A stretch of 43,163 nucleotides of DNA from Dipetalonema caudispina (Eukaryota > Nematoda > Chromadorea > Rhabditida > Onchocercidae): assembly GCA_013365325.1 (NCBI GenBank), contig JABVXV010000427.1:1-43163 (forward strand), in the 5' to 3' direction. This document shows positions 11,412 to 22,245 of this stretch, one piece after another. Both the position numbers and the translations under genes were made by a program. Position 1 is the first letter of the stretch. Every line of letters starts with the position of its first letter. The notes beneath the pieces were generated by a model. That model worked only from the letters and a program-made list of their open reading frames with translations. It ran no database searches and was not told the origin of the DNA.

Positions 11412-14400
11412 ATTTATTTACTTATTTATTTAAAAATATTTTAGGAAGTTCTGTTCTAATCTACCATGGAATCCATTCCATTTCGAAATCGAAGATATCC
11501 TATATCTTCATGAAAGTTTACAACCAAATGTTAACGCCTTTTTAGCTGATCTTTTCCAAATTTTCGAAGGAGATGGTATAAGAAATGGTAAGAAATTCGT
11601 ACGAATTTTTTTCCTTTCGAGAAAATTTCATTGCTAGGTCTTGCTACTATGGTATTAATTGAGGACAATAATTTTTTCTCCATTGCAGTTACAAGTCCCA
11701 TAGAAGCATCACCTGTACGTGCAAGATGTTTCGTACCACTAAATGGCATACCTGATTTACGATCTCAAAATGCTCCAAATAAAGCACTTAATCAATTTAG
11801 ATCTCGTTTTCAACCTGAAATGTCACGAAGTGAGCTAATATTCATTCTTCATTGTCTTCGATCTTTTGCTATCGCCTATTAGTTCGTCAGTACACTTATA
11901 GTTTAACTTCACCAATAGATGGTTCGATTTATAGAATTACCTGGGAATTAATACTGAAGGGTGGAGTTAATGGAAGTAATTTGGCTAGTCAGTAAAAGAA
12001 CTCTATTTCAGCATTTTCTGCAATGTCTTCGGACTCACTGATGACCACTCGGTATGTATTCCTCTGTTATATCAAATATGCACTGACTTTTTTGTGTTGT
12101 AAAATAAAAACTTTTCGTGGAAATTCCACGAAAGCATGAAATGCTGTTATCGAGAAGTTTTCAATGTGGTATCCATGAAAATCGTTGCTTATTTTATTAG
12201 AGAAATAAGAATGTGATAAGTGTTATGGTGATAGATTCTTTCTTAAACAAGAAACCGACATATTTTAATATCTTGTTATTAATGAAAACAATACACCAAA
12301 AACTGGAACAATTGTAATCTCAGAGATAAGGGAGTGATCATATGATTTGTATTTCATTAGGATTATAAATACCACTGGAAGATGTCAGTTTTTTATTTAA
12401 CCTTCGAAATTTGCTAATCGAACAATAAACTGTTTTCTCTTACTTTATTGATTTACTTCTGGAATTATAGCTCGGGCGAATCAATGAAACATCATTATCA
12501 GAAGAATTTCGCTGGTTCTAAAACTAACTTTGGTGAGCTGGTAAGTTATATTGTTTTACCATATCACGGTTTCTTTTTAGGTATTCCCTGAAGAACAAGT
12601 AAAAAATTGAAAAGTTAGTCTGAAAATTAGACCTCAGAAAACATAAAAATGTTCTGTTACCTTTATGAAGTTTTGGAAGATTCTCAGAAACGCACTAGTA
12701 AGTATTTGGTTACTATTTCCATAATTAAATATCAAACATCTTTTACCATTAATTGGGGATTCTGCATTTATAATTTTTTAAAATATATCAAACTTTAGAC
12801 ACAATGCGGCGATCGTGTTAGTGGTATGAGCGGTTTTTCACAAGGAGGGACATACCTCCGCAGTGATTCAATGCCAGCTGCAAGCATACGTTTGGCATTA
12901 GAAGAAAAGCGACGTGAACATGAAAAAAAGCGTTATTTGGAAACGTGCGTAAATAAATATTGGATTTTGAAATGTTGGGATAAGATAATGCAAGTCATGA
13001 TTATTGGCGTAATTTTTATGCAACGTGTCTTCGGGCTATAAGTGGAATCCAGATTTCTGTAATCCGTAGGATGTCTTAGTTCTTGGTTGGTGCTTCAAAT
13101 TCTGCTATGAAATGTAGATTTCAGTTCTTGATGACTTTCATATGAATTATGATTTCCAGGAATCAGAGTGAATCAGAGCGCGCACAGAAACAGAAGGATG
13201 CATTCTTTACGCTTATGCAACGTTTAGAAAAAGTACTCTATTGTTATTTTGAGTTTAAATGCGGCATTGACAGATGGCTTACTAAATATTTCGTCTGGGT
13301 TTGGGAACCACCTTTCACCATATTTTGACCGAATAATAAGTTATATATAAAAGTCGATGAAGTGATTTCGGTTGTCCATTTTTCTTTGTGATCATCAATT
13401 TGCAGTCAGTGGTACTAGTTATTGTTTCGTAATATATTGGTTTTTGTTGTGTTTGATGTAGCTTCGGGGCATACAAAGGCATTTTTTTTTGGCACTTTGA
13501 GAAATGAATAAGTAACCATTCAGAAACAAATGAAATCAGATGATGTAAGTTCTCAAGTTTCACCATTTACGTCATTTTGCAGGGTTCCGATGCACGATCA
13601 CGTGCAGCAAGTGAAATAGGTAACTCTCAAACACACCAGTCACAAGAATTATCTTTCTTGAAGGAAACTGTGCAAGATTTAAAGGTATTCGGTTGTTGTT
13701 CTTTGTTATTTGTTTCATTATCTCAAGTTCTCATTTTTGTCTTCACTTTCTGTATAAGTCTCTACTGTAGAAACGACTTCAAGAGATGTCGGTGCAACAG
13801 GAGCATTTAACCCGTCAGGTAGACGAACAGCGTCAAATGACACATGCCATTTCTCAACCTGCTATCCATACAGGTATTTCTTTGTTGTTTTTTCCGGTAT
13901 CACCTCTTCCTTGCAACTTCAGTGCACTGTAAAGTTAAATTTTTTAAATAACTGAAGGAGTAATCCAGTGATAGGCTTATCTTTCGAACAGTTTAGGCCC
14001 ACCTAATTAATGAACTTCTACTAATAAGTATTATTCCTATTATCAAACATTGTACTTGTTGAGATATTAAGTGCAATTTCTGGTATTTCTTTCTGAATCT
14101 ATAGATCTGTGTTAGTGCAGAATTTGTTGCTCGCAAAAGAATGAAGTTTACTACGAAAATTATGTTTGTTGAGAAGATTTTGCTGACATCATTATCGCTT
14201 TTCTTTTTTGCAGAGTTTGGTATGATGAATGAGCCAAGTCATATGCTCAACAGTTCTTATGCAACTTTGCCACACAATGCGGTAAAATCGATGCATCAAG
14301 CACAGCAGCATACCTACGCTACACCTTATATGGCTCCCGTAGAACCACAGCTATTCGGACAATCTGCACACCAGTCACCGGATCAAAATCAATCGTTCTC

Positions 14401-17400
14401 TATGCATACACTGCAGGTCCCATTTTTAGAAATCAAATTCCAAGAGTTCTCAAAAAATCTAAAATTCCGTTTTTCTAATTCCAATGATTTAGACTAATTA
14501 TTTATTGGAATCCAGTTTTGTAACCATAATAAAGATCAGTGGTTTAATTCTTTACAATTTCATAGATTATCCGCTAACTCCTGGTAGTATGCTTACTAAT
14601 ATCCTGGTGATGATCTTATTGATTTCTTGCACGGTCTTTATTAACAGAATTTTTATGCCATCCATCAAAACGCTGTTTTTGTTGATTACATTATGAATAA
14701 TTTGCATCTTTTAATTTTAACTGATTCGAAATATTTGCTTTCCACTTAGTTTGGTTATTGATGTCAGTGCTGAAACGGCTGGTTGCAGATGCCTCTGAAC
14801 GGATACTCCAATCAACCGGACTATCAATCGACAGTACCTGTTTATGCATCTCACGTAGTTCCCGGTTCTCAACTACCAACACCACAATATCAACTGAACC
14901 TGGATGGCACCTATGTTTTGCATCCACAAGATGCTAGTGCGCATCCTGTTATTGGCTCACCATTTATGCTTACTAATGCTGTCGCTAATTCTACTGCGGT
15001 TGCCAACAATACATTTCGACTTCATCGAAATGATGTTAGTTCTCATTTTGCCTATCTCAGATCATATTCTGCTGCGAATTGTTTCGATGGATATTCTTAA
15101 TTTAAATTTAAACATTCACAATTTTTTGACCTCATTTATCATTAGTTTAATTTTGTTTCATTCTTCTATTCTTTTGTAATTTTGTTCCAGGCATCGTCGA
15201 GTCGTTTGGATCCATCGCTTGAGATAAATCGCAATTTGACAAACTGGGGACTCACTTATAAAGCTGGACAAACGATTCGGCCACAAAGGCGTACGTGGGA
15301 GAATAGGACATTTGCGAAAAGTGAAATGGATCTGTCGAATCAACCTGAGTTCTTACCAGGAGTTCCTTCACACCTACAGGTAATCGAACCTTCTTTTTAT
15401 TTGCCTTAATGTATCGTAATATTTTAACTGTTGATGTTTCGTTACATGCCGTTTCTCAAATTCTGAGATTTTTTTGCTGGTTTATTTCTAAAACATCGAA
15501 AGTTTTATTTTTCTAGAATCAGTCATCAGAAGCATCTGGAAATATAAATGGTGTCAAGATCATGGAATCCGTACCTTTGCATCAAAGAGAACTTAATGTA
15601 CCGCAGCATCTGCAGCAAGCTGATTTCGATCCTTATATCAAACAGAGTAACTTTTTTTCGCAACATTTTCAGCATTCCTTTGGCATCTGGGAAGCTACAT
15701 ACATTTATCATACGTTTTTATATACTTCTACCTATGTTACACGTTTGCGATCATAGCGCTGAGAAATTCTTTCGAACAGATCTGAATTATTTCGCATGTT
15801 CCATTCGAACCGTCTATTTAAAAAGAAATACTTTTATATAGCTTATGTTTTTTAAGTGGCCTAATGTTAAATATTATACTTCTTGGCTGATATGAAATAT
15901 ATATTTTATATTGTAGAGGAGGATGATAAGCCTGGTCATCAACAGAGTCCACCGAAAGATCCCATTTCATCCACAAATGCCGATTTACCTCCGCCACCCG
16001 TGGCTCGAAAACTTTCTTCTACACGTGCTTCACAATTTATTGTTGATGATGCAGCTGAGAAGCCTGTTATTAACGTGGTTAGCCAATTGTATTTCTAAAT
16101 TAAGTAATTTGATAAATTATTGGACATTTGTTCCAGAAGTGTAGTCCAAAAAAGAGGAACTGTCACATGTCGGTTGACTAAGACCAGGCAGTTTGAATTT
16201 TACTGAAGGCTAATTTAAAAGGAATGTATTAGTGGCTGATATCGTCCTGGTTTTGAAATGGCTATTTTCCCCACATGCGGTCACGCGTTTGCTACCTGAA
16301 TGATTGTGGTGATGCTTATGTTTTTAGATTAGTGGTCTTTAAAATTTCAGTTTTCAAGTCTTAACCGAAGTTTTATGCTGGACCTTGCAGGTTATAATAT
16401 TTATAGCACTTCTAGTTCATAATAATCGTTGACTCGCTAGCATACATTATAGACTCCTGAAATGGAAGCAAAACGTGAAGCATTGTTAGCGAAAACTTTA
16501 CGACGCCGTGAACAAATTGAACAGAAAGTTGGAGAAATTGAAGCTAAAAATGCCGAACGAAGACAAGCTGAACTGGAAAGGCAGGAAGCTGCTGAACAAC
16601 GGAAGCGTGAACGTGAATTGCAAAGGTCACTTTTTACTATTTCTATTTTTTTGCTGAATTTGTAATAGTAAAATAGGAAGTTCACTTCATTTATTCTTTT
16701 ATGTCAGGCAAAGAATATTAGATGACTACAAGCGTAAAAAGATGGAAAAAGAGTTGGAAAATAATGAACTACCCAATGGTCGAGGATATAGCCAACCGCC
16801 TTTAGTACCGCGACCGAAAAGCACGGTAACGCGTTCTCAATTTTTCGAAAATGTTATAAAAGAAACTTTGTTATTTAATCATTTTATGTTAGATTTAATT
16901 CTAAGAAGATAGGGAGAAAAAAAAATAGAAAAAGGTTAGAAGAGGGTGAAGAAGGGAACGAACTTTTAAAAGCTGAACAAATATAGCTTACCTCTGGCAT
17001 ATTATTTTTTTACATTTAGTTGTTTGACTTTATGATAGTTTGGAAGGATAACTTTTTTCTTCCTTTTAAGATGGAAGGAACGAATCTACGAGCGAAACGT
17101 TCAGGTCGACCGCAGAGCAGCTTCGAAGAGAGCAGTGCACCGTCGTCAGCGCGTATCCCCGTACCAAGTACTGCTGAACCAAGTAAATGATATTGCTTAA
17201 TTCAGCATTATAGCTTACGTCTAGCATTTGCTTTATAATTAAATTAGAGTACAAAATTATTGTACTTATCGTTATCTTTTATTTGATATTTTCTGATTAT
17301 AGCGCTGAAACTCTTTTCGAAATATGTCCATAAGTCGAACCGATCAATGATCATAAATGCTTTGCAATATTCAGTATTTCCCGGAAGTGTTTGGGATAAG

Positions 17401-18438
17401 CAGCGTGCTGAAGTAGGTTTTATTGATTTGAAACCATGATGAGACCTGAATTGCATATTTTTCATAGATTTCGAATAAGTCCGTAACAGATATTTATATT
17501 TTTGAAGAAGAACTATGAACAGATTCTTTTAATTCTTTGTGGTGTTTATTAAAGGTTAATTTAATTATTACTATTATACCCACAGTATCTAATTTGCGTA
17601 ACTATTGCGCTTAACTATTAAAAAATTACTCCTACTAATTCACTGACAATTTTCAGGTACTTGGCGAGCTAGCAAAAAGTGACAGTAAGCATTTCCTTTT
17701 GCTGTTCCGGGATCAAAAATGTCGCTATTTAGGCGCATATAGCTGGGATCAGCAATCAGATACCGCTCATCGTATTCATGGAAGAGGCCCTAATATTTGT
17801 CATGAATCGATGATGCTCCTTATGTTCAAGTATGCTTTTCTCTTCGATTTATGTTTTAAAATATGCGCTACTGTGTTGATTGACGAAGGATATTAAACGC
17901 TAATTATGTGGTCAAGATGAATGCAAATATCGTTCATAGAAACAGTGAAATAAAATACTGCTAATCTAATTAACAAGTTTTAATTTTATGCTATTAATTT
18001 AGCAAGACAGAGTGGTGCAAAAGAGCAATAACTTAAGAATAATTATGGTTATATATTTCCTGTGGTTTCGATTTCCTTGGTAAACGATCTGCATGGGTAT
18101 AATAAGCTTGGGAAATATATATTATTTTGTAACACCACTCTTTCCCCTTTTTTAGATAATTTTAAAAGGAAAACTGCAGAAGGTTATCTGTTCGGATATT
18201 TAATCTAAACTAAAATCGATTTATTATTAAGGTGAAGTTTCTTTGTCTGTCCTGTACAAATTTGATATTTGTTATTGATTTGATACATGTTTGTTCTTCT
18301 TTAAGATATGATTCGGGTGCAAAAAAATTTTCGCAGATACCAACAAAGCATCTTTCGGCAACGATTGATGGTTTCACATTACAAGATCAATATATGCAGG
18401 GTCCGAAAATTCCACACAGTAACAGTATTAGCAGGTAG
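7953..18438 (+). CDS. ptrn-1: patronin / CAMSAP microtubule minus-end protein
   Basis: Binds and stabilises microtubule minus ends, organising non-centrosomal microtubules in neurons and epithelia. Exons: 7953-8006, 8320-8415, 8748-8849, 9430-9546, 9672-9757, 10208-10347, 10808-10918, 11061-11121, 11445-11587, 11689-11829, 12012-12051, 12471-12540, 12799-12944, 13160-13232, 13583-13684, 13771-13873, 14214-14416, 14789-15034, 15191-15379, 15517-15646, 15917-16074, 16453-16625, 16708-16825, 17071-17182, 17303-17412, 17657-17829, 18306-18438. All 27 join in phase, giving 1109 residues, near the length I recall for C. elegans PTRN-1. Residues about 20-305 match the CAMSAP CH region (FWINKICLLVRD, LHESLQPNVNAFLADLF). 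Charged or coiled-coil segments lie at about 420-520 and 838-910; residues 530-680 are Gln/Ser/His-rich. The C-terminal CKK domain starts near 972 (SVFPGSVWDK, KHFLLLFRDQKCRYLGAY, GRGPNICHESMMLLMFKYDSGAKKF). Exon 21 may end at 16077 instead of 16074. Spirurid ptrn-1 orthology is secure from the CH+CKK pairing. Confidence 0.96.
11379..11409. repeat. (TA)n in ptrn-1 intron 8
   Basis: About 15 TA units a short distance before the acceptor of exon 9. Confidence 0.9.
12113..12133. other. 21-bp palindrome in ptrn-1 intron 11
   Basis: Perfect 10-bp inverted repeat around a single central A (arms TTTCGTGGAA and TTCCACGAAA). A dyad this perfect could be a protein-binding site; no function is shown. 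Confidence 0.5.
18009..18141. other. nested inverted repeat in ptrn-1 intron 26
   Basis: Outer arms AGAGTGGTG (18009-18017) and CACCACTCT (18133-18141); inner arms TATATATTTCC (18050-18060) and GGAAATATATA (18111-18121). Both pairs are perfect and correctly nested, so a transcript could fold into a two-stem structure about 133 nt long. It may be a small intronic RNA, a foldback element remnant, or chance in AT-rich DNA. Confidence 0.35.
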
Positions 18439-19890
18439 TCTTCCGGATAACGCAGAACTGCTCTTCTGTTTTTCGTCGTTGTCGAAATGAAAGACATGGT
18501 ACTTATGATGACTTGATAGAACGATTTTTGATGATAAAAAACTTGTACTATTGGAACTATTATTTACAAATTATATTCGTGTCTTCTTTTTTGCTTCCGT
18601 TCCATTTTATCATTAATTAATATAATTCATCCATGTTTGTTAGCTAGTTTGGTGATATGAATTTTGTTGCTTAGAAAGAATTATTCACTTAGTCTCATTT
18701 ACTTCACACTTTAATTTATTCCAAAATTTAGTCTTATGCAAAATGCGCATATTTCTAAACATTGTCATAGCTGAAGTGTTGGATGTGCTAGAGGCATGCA
18801 GTTTCTTGGCACTTATTGTATATTTCTTAAATTTGCTGTTTTGATAGTTGTAATGAAGATTTTCCGAATTATTGTTTTCTTTGCTGATGATGTATTTTAT
18901 TTGGTTCAGTGATTTTTTTTATATCACTGTTTATTTATTCGAACCAGAAAGGTATTGAAAATCCTTTGCAGCTTTTGCCTTTCCTTCCATTACGGCGTCA
19001 ATTAATTAGAAGGACGGCTAATTATACCACAAGAAAAAAGCATTTGATTAGGATTGAAATTTCGGGATTGCCGAAGTAATTGCACTAGGATAATGAATAA
19101 AAACAGAATGAAGAAAAAAGGGAAGTTACATTTGCCTACATAATGGTTCTTTTCTTCTTACGATAACAATCTCTGCAAATGAGTCCTTTTCATTATTTTT
19201 TGAAAATAAAGGAAGTAAGAAATAATTACTTGATGATAGCTAGAAAAAAAGAAAAGGAAAGATTGCATGGCTTTTTTTTTTTTTTTTTTTTTTTTTCTAT
19301 AATTCAATTTTAATTCGCTAGAAACCGTTTCTTTGATGCCCTTTTTGTTGATGGTTTAGTAATGTCGAAATAGATTATCATTACATCATTGTAATTATAT
19401 GATTACATAAATTACTTCTTATTTTGTTTAATTTCCTACTTATTCTTCAGTTACTTTATTATGTTTCATTTTTTTTTTCTTTTTTTTAAATTTTGGAATT
19501 TATATTTCCTATTGCTGTTAACAATCAAAAAAAAAAAAAAACTATTATCATCCATACTAATCTCTTTCTATTTTCTCCCTGATAATCAACTCTTTTTATG
19601 TACTACTTTTTTACACTTATATTTGTTACATTTTTTCATTAATATTTCATCTTTCATCATTCTTCTGGTTTCTTATTTTAAACCGAGTGCCAATAATTTA
19701 TATATATATATAATCACTTATATATATTTATATATATATATCTATACATATATACGTATTCAAGTTCTTTTTCTTTCCATTCTCCTATGCTGTATTATTT
19801 CATTCATTTTTTTTTCTCTCTTTTCCTCTTTCTCTCTCTCTCTCTCTTTCTTTCTTTCTTCCTGCTTCATAATGATTTAGCTTTTCCATT

Positions 19891-19927
<37 letters not shown>

Positions 19928-20640
19928 CACTATGAATTTTAATGACATACGTCATTTAATAGTAATGAGGAATTTGATAAAATCATTTTGTTTTATTAAG
20001 TACATGATATGATATTATAAAGGTAAAGAAATTAAGAGTGAAAAATTCATCTCATTTAAACGTCATTACTTATAATGTTATTTTTCATTCATTTGTTAGG
20101 TGGTAGGTAATATTATTAACATACTTTTTTTGCTTCGTTTACATGTATATGACATAGTATTGTCAAGATAAAAGTTGAGAACAGATAAATTGATTTCTGT
20201 TAAACATTATTATTTATCACATCATTTTTCATTTTAATTTCAACTTCCATATAATACATTTGTTAGTTATTAATTTTGTTATTTTTTAAAGATTTAAGCT
20301 AAGTAAAATCTAGACAAAAATTAATTTTTAGCAATAAATTTATTAGCATTTTGCTAATTTTTTCACTTCTTAATTATTTTCTTCTCATAATAAGTTTGTA
20401 ACATAATTCATACACATTTTTCTTTTTTTTTTTTTTTTTAATTGTTTCGTTCACTAAAATTTTATTTTCATATTTTGAGATTAAAAAAAACAATATAACA
20501 AGAAATGAAAAGAAGGAAAAAAATGATTATTTATCGATAACAGATAAAATCATATACAGTTGGGGAAGCACAGCGCACGTGGAACAGCGGAGCAGTAATA
20601 ATCTTAATTATTAATTATTTGTAATATTAATCATTAATTA
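18439..20640. other. ptrn-1 3' UTR and low-complexity intergenic DNA
   Basis: No gene seen. Possible polyadenylation signals AATAAA occur at 19096-19101 and near 19204, but both are far from the stop at 18438 and neither is secure. The stretch is dominated by poly-T runs, a TA-rich patch (about 19698-19755), a CT-rich tract (about 19815-19863) and a small GC-rich island with a CACGTG at 20576-20581. Confidence 0.45.
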
Positions 20641-20820
20641 TGGTTTATTATGTTAATATGATGAAGACGATAAACTCTTATTACAATATTAATAGTAGTA
20701 ATATTAATAATTACTATAATAATTGTAATAATAGTGATGATAATAACAATAATAATAGTAAGGATAATAATAGTAGTAATAAAAATAATAATAATAGTAA
20801 TAATAGTAATAATAAGCTAT
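20641..20820. repeat. imperfect AAT repeat
   Basis: AAT/AGT/GAT-rich trinucleotide repeat. A 60-residue Asn/Ser-rich open frame over it starts with ATG but has repeat composition only and is not called as a gene. Confidence 0.85.
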
Positions 20821-20992
20821 AGTCATACAATTTTTTTTTGCTGCTGCTTCTGCTGATCATTGAATTGGTTCAATTTTTTTCTCTCAACTATAAAATAAAT
20901 GTATGAAGTTGATAATTTAATTTGATCATTCCGATTTCTCGTTCTTCTTAAAATGATGAGATGCTATTGAAGAAAGGCCATGGATATGTCGA

Positions 20993-22214
20993 TCAAAGAA
21001 GTTGTCGTATTTTTTCGCTTCCTTTAGCTTTTGATGAAGGTGTACCTAAAATGATACAATATGATTGATTAACTTCTTTATTTTAATTTTTATTAAATAA
21101 GGTGAGAAAAAATAATTTTAATCCATTTTTTCAACTTTTTTGCTATAAATTTTCTTGTTAAGTCCTATAGTTCAACTCATTTCTTCTTGTTTTTTTTTTA
21201 ACATTCCATAAAATAAAAAACGGGAAGTAATCAAATCAAAAGATTTGATTATTTCCCTTTGTTTATTTTATGGATTACATGACAATATTCAGTTAATTAA
21301 TTAGTTATGGACAATTAATTCAAGCAAAAAGAAGGAAAATGAAAGGGAAAGTTCTCAGAAATATTATGGTATCAATTATGATTACAATTTAAAAATTTCT
21401 GCAGAATGGATTCTTTTCATATTGAACTATTTAGCATAATATTTTTCTTTTCTTTTTTTAACTTGTTCACACGATGTAAATAATATTAATTATATCATAT
21501 AATGAATAATTTATAATATAAAATGAATGTATAATAAGTTATAATATGATGATACATCTTCATAGAGTATAATTTACAACTGTTTTACAAAATATTTCAA
21601 ATTATTAGAGCTTTATTGTTTTGTTGATTAAAATTATTGTTTTGATAAATATTCTTAAGGCTTCGACGAATAGAAACATTTCTCAATTGCAACAACAATG
21701 TAATGAGATGAAAATTTTCGGCTAAGATAGCTTTTTTTCATGAAATTCTTTTTTTTTTTTTTTTTTTTAATCCAAATATTAAATATTTATTATATTTTGT
21801 GATTATTTGATGGTAAACAACTTTCGTAATGTAAAAAATTTCCATAAAAATAGTGGAATATATGAATGGATTTGCATGTTATCTTACACACGCAATATTT
21901 GGCATACTTGATGAAAATATTTTTGAAGTATTAAGCAATTTTAAACTTCATTTAAGTGTTCAATATGGTAAATAAGATGAAAATAAATAATCACTTTTTT
22001 TTTGAGAAGAAAATGAATGAAATTCATCTAAAAAACAACAATTTCCTTTTAAAAAATGATGAAGAAAGTCAAATTAATTTCATTAACAAATTACGTTAAA
22101 TGATTCAAATTAATTTTATTAACAAATTACTTTAAAAGAAAAAAGACAATGATCAATAATCTGTCGAGTTGCTTTTTTTTTTTCCTTTAGCCTTTTTTTT
22201 ATTTTATTTTTCTA

Positions 22215-22245
<31 letters not shown>

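Noticed and set aside
14691..14927. Minus-strand frames across ptrn-1 exons
   Set aside because: Shadows of the plus-strand coding exons, with no splice signals of their own.
20640..20822. 60-residue Asn/Ser-rich ATG frame
   Set aside because: Repeat composition only.
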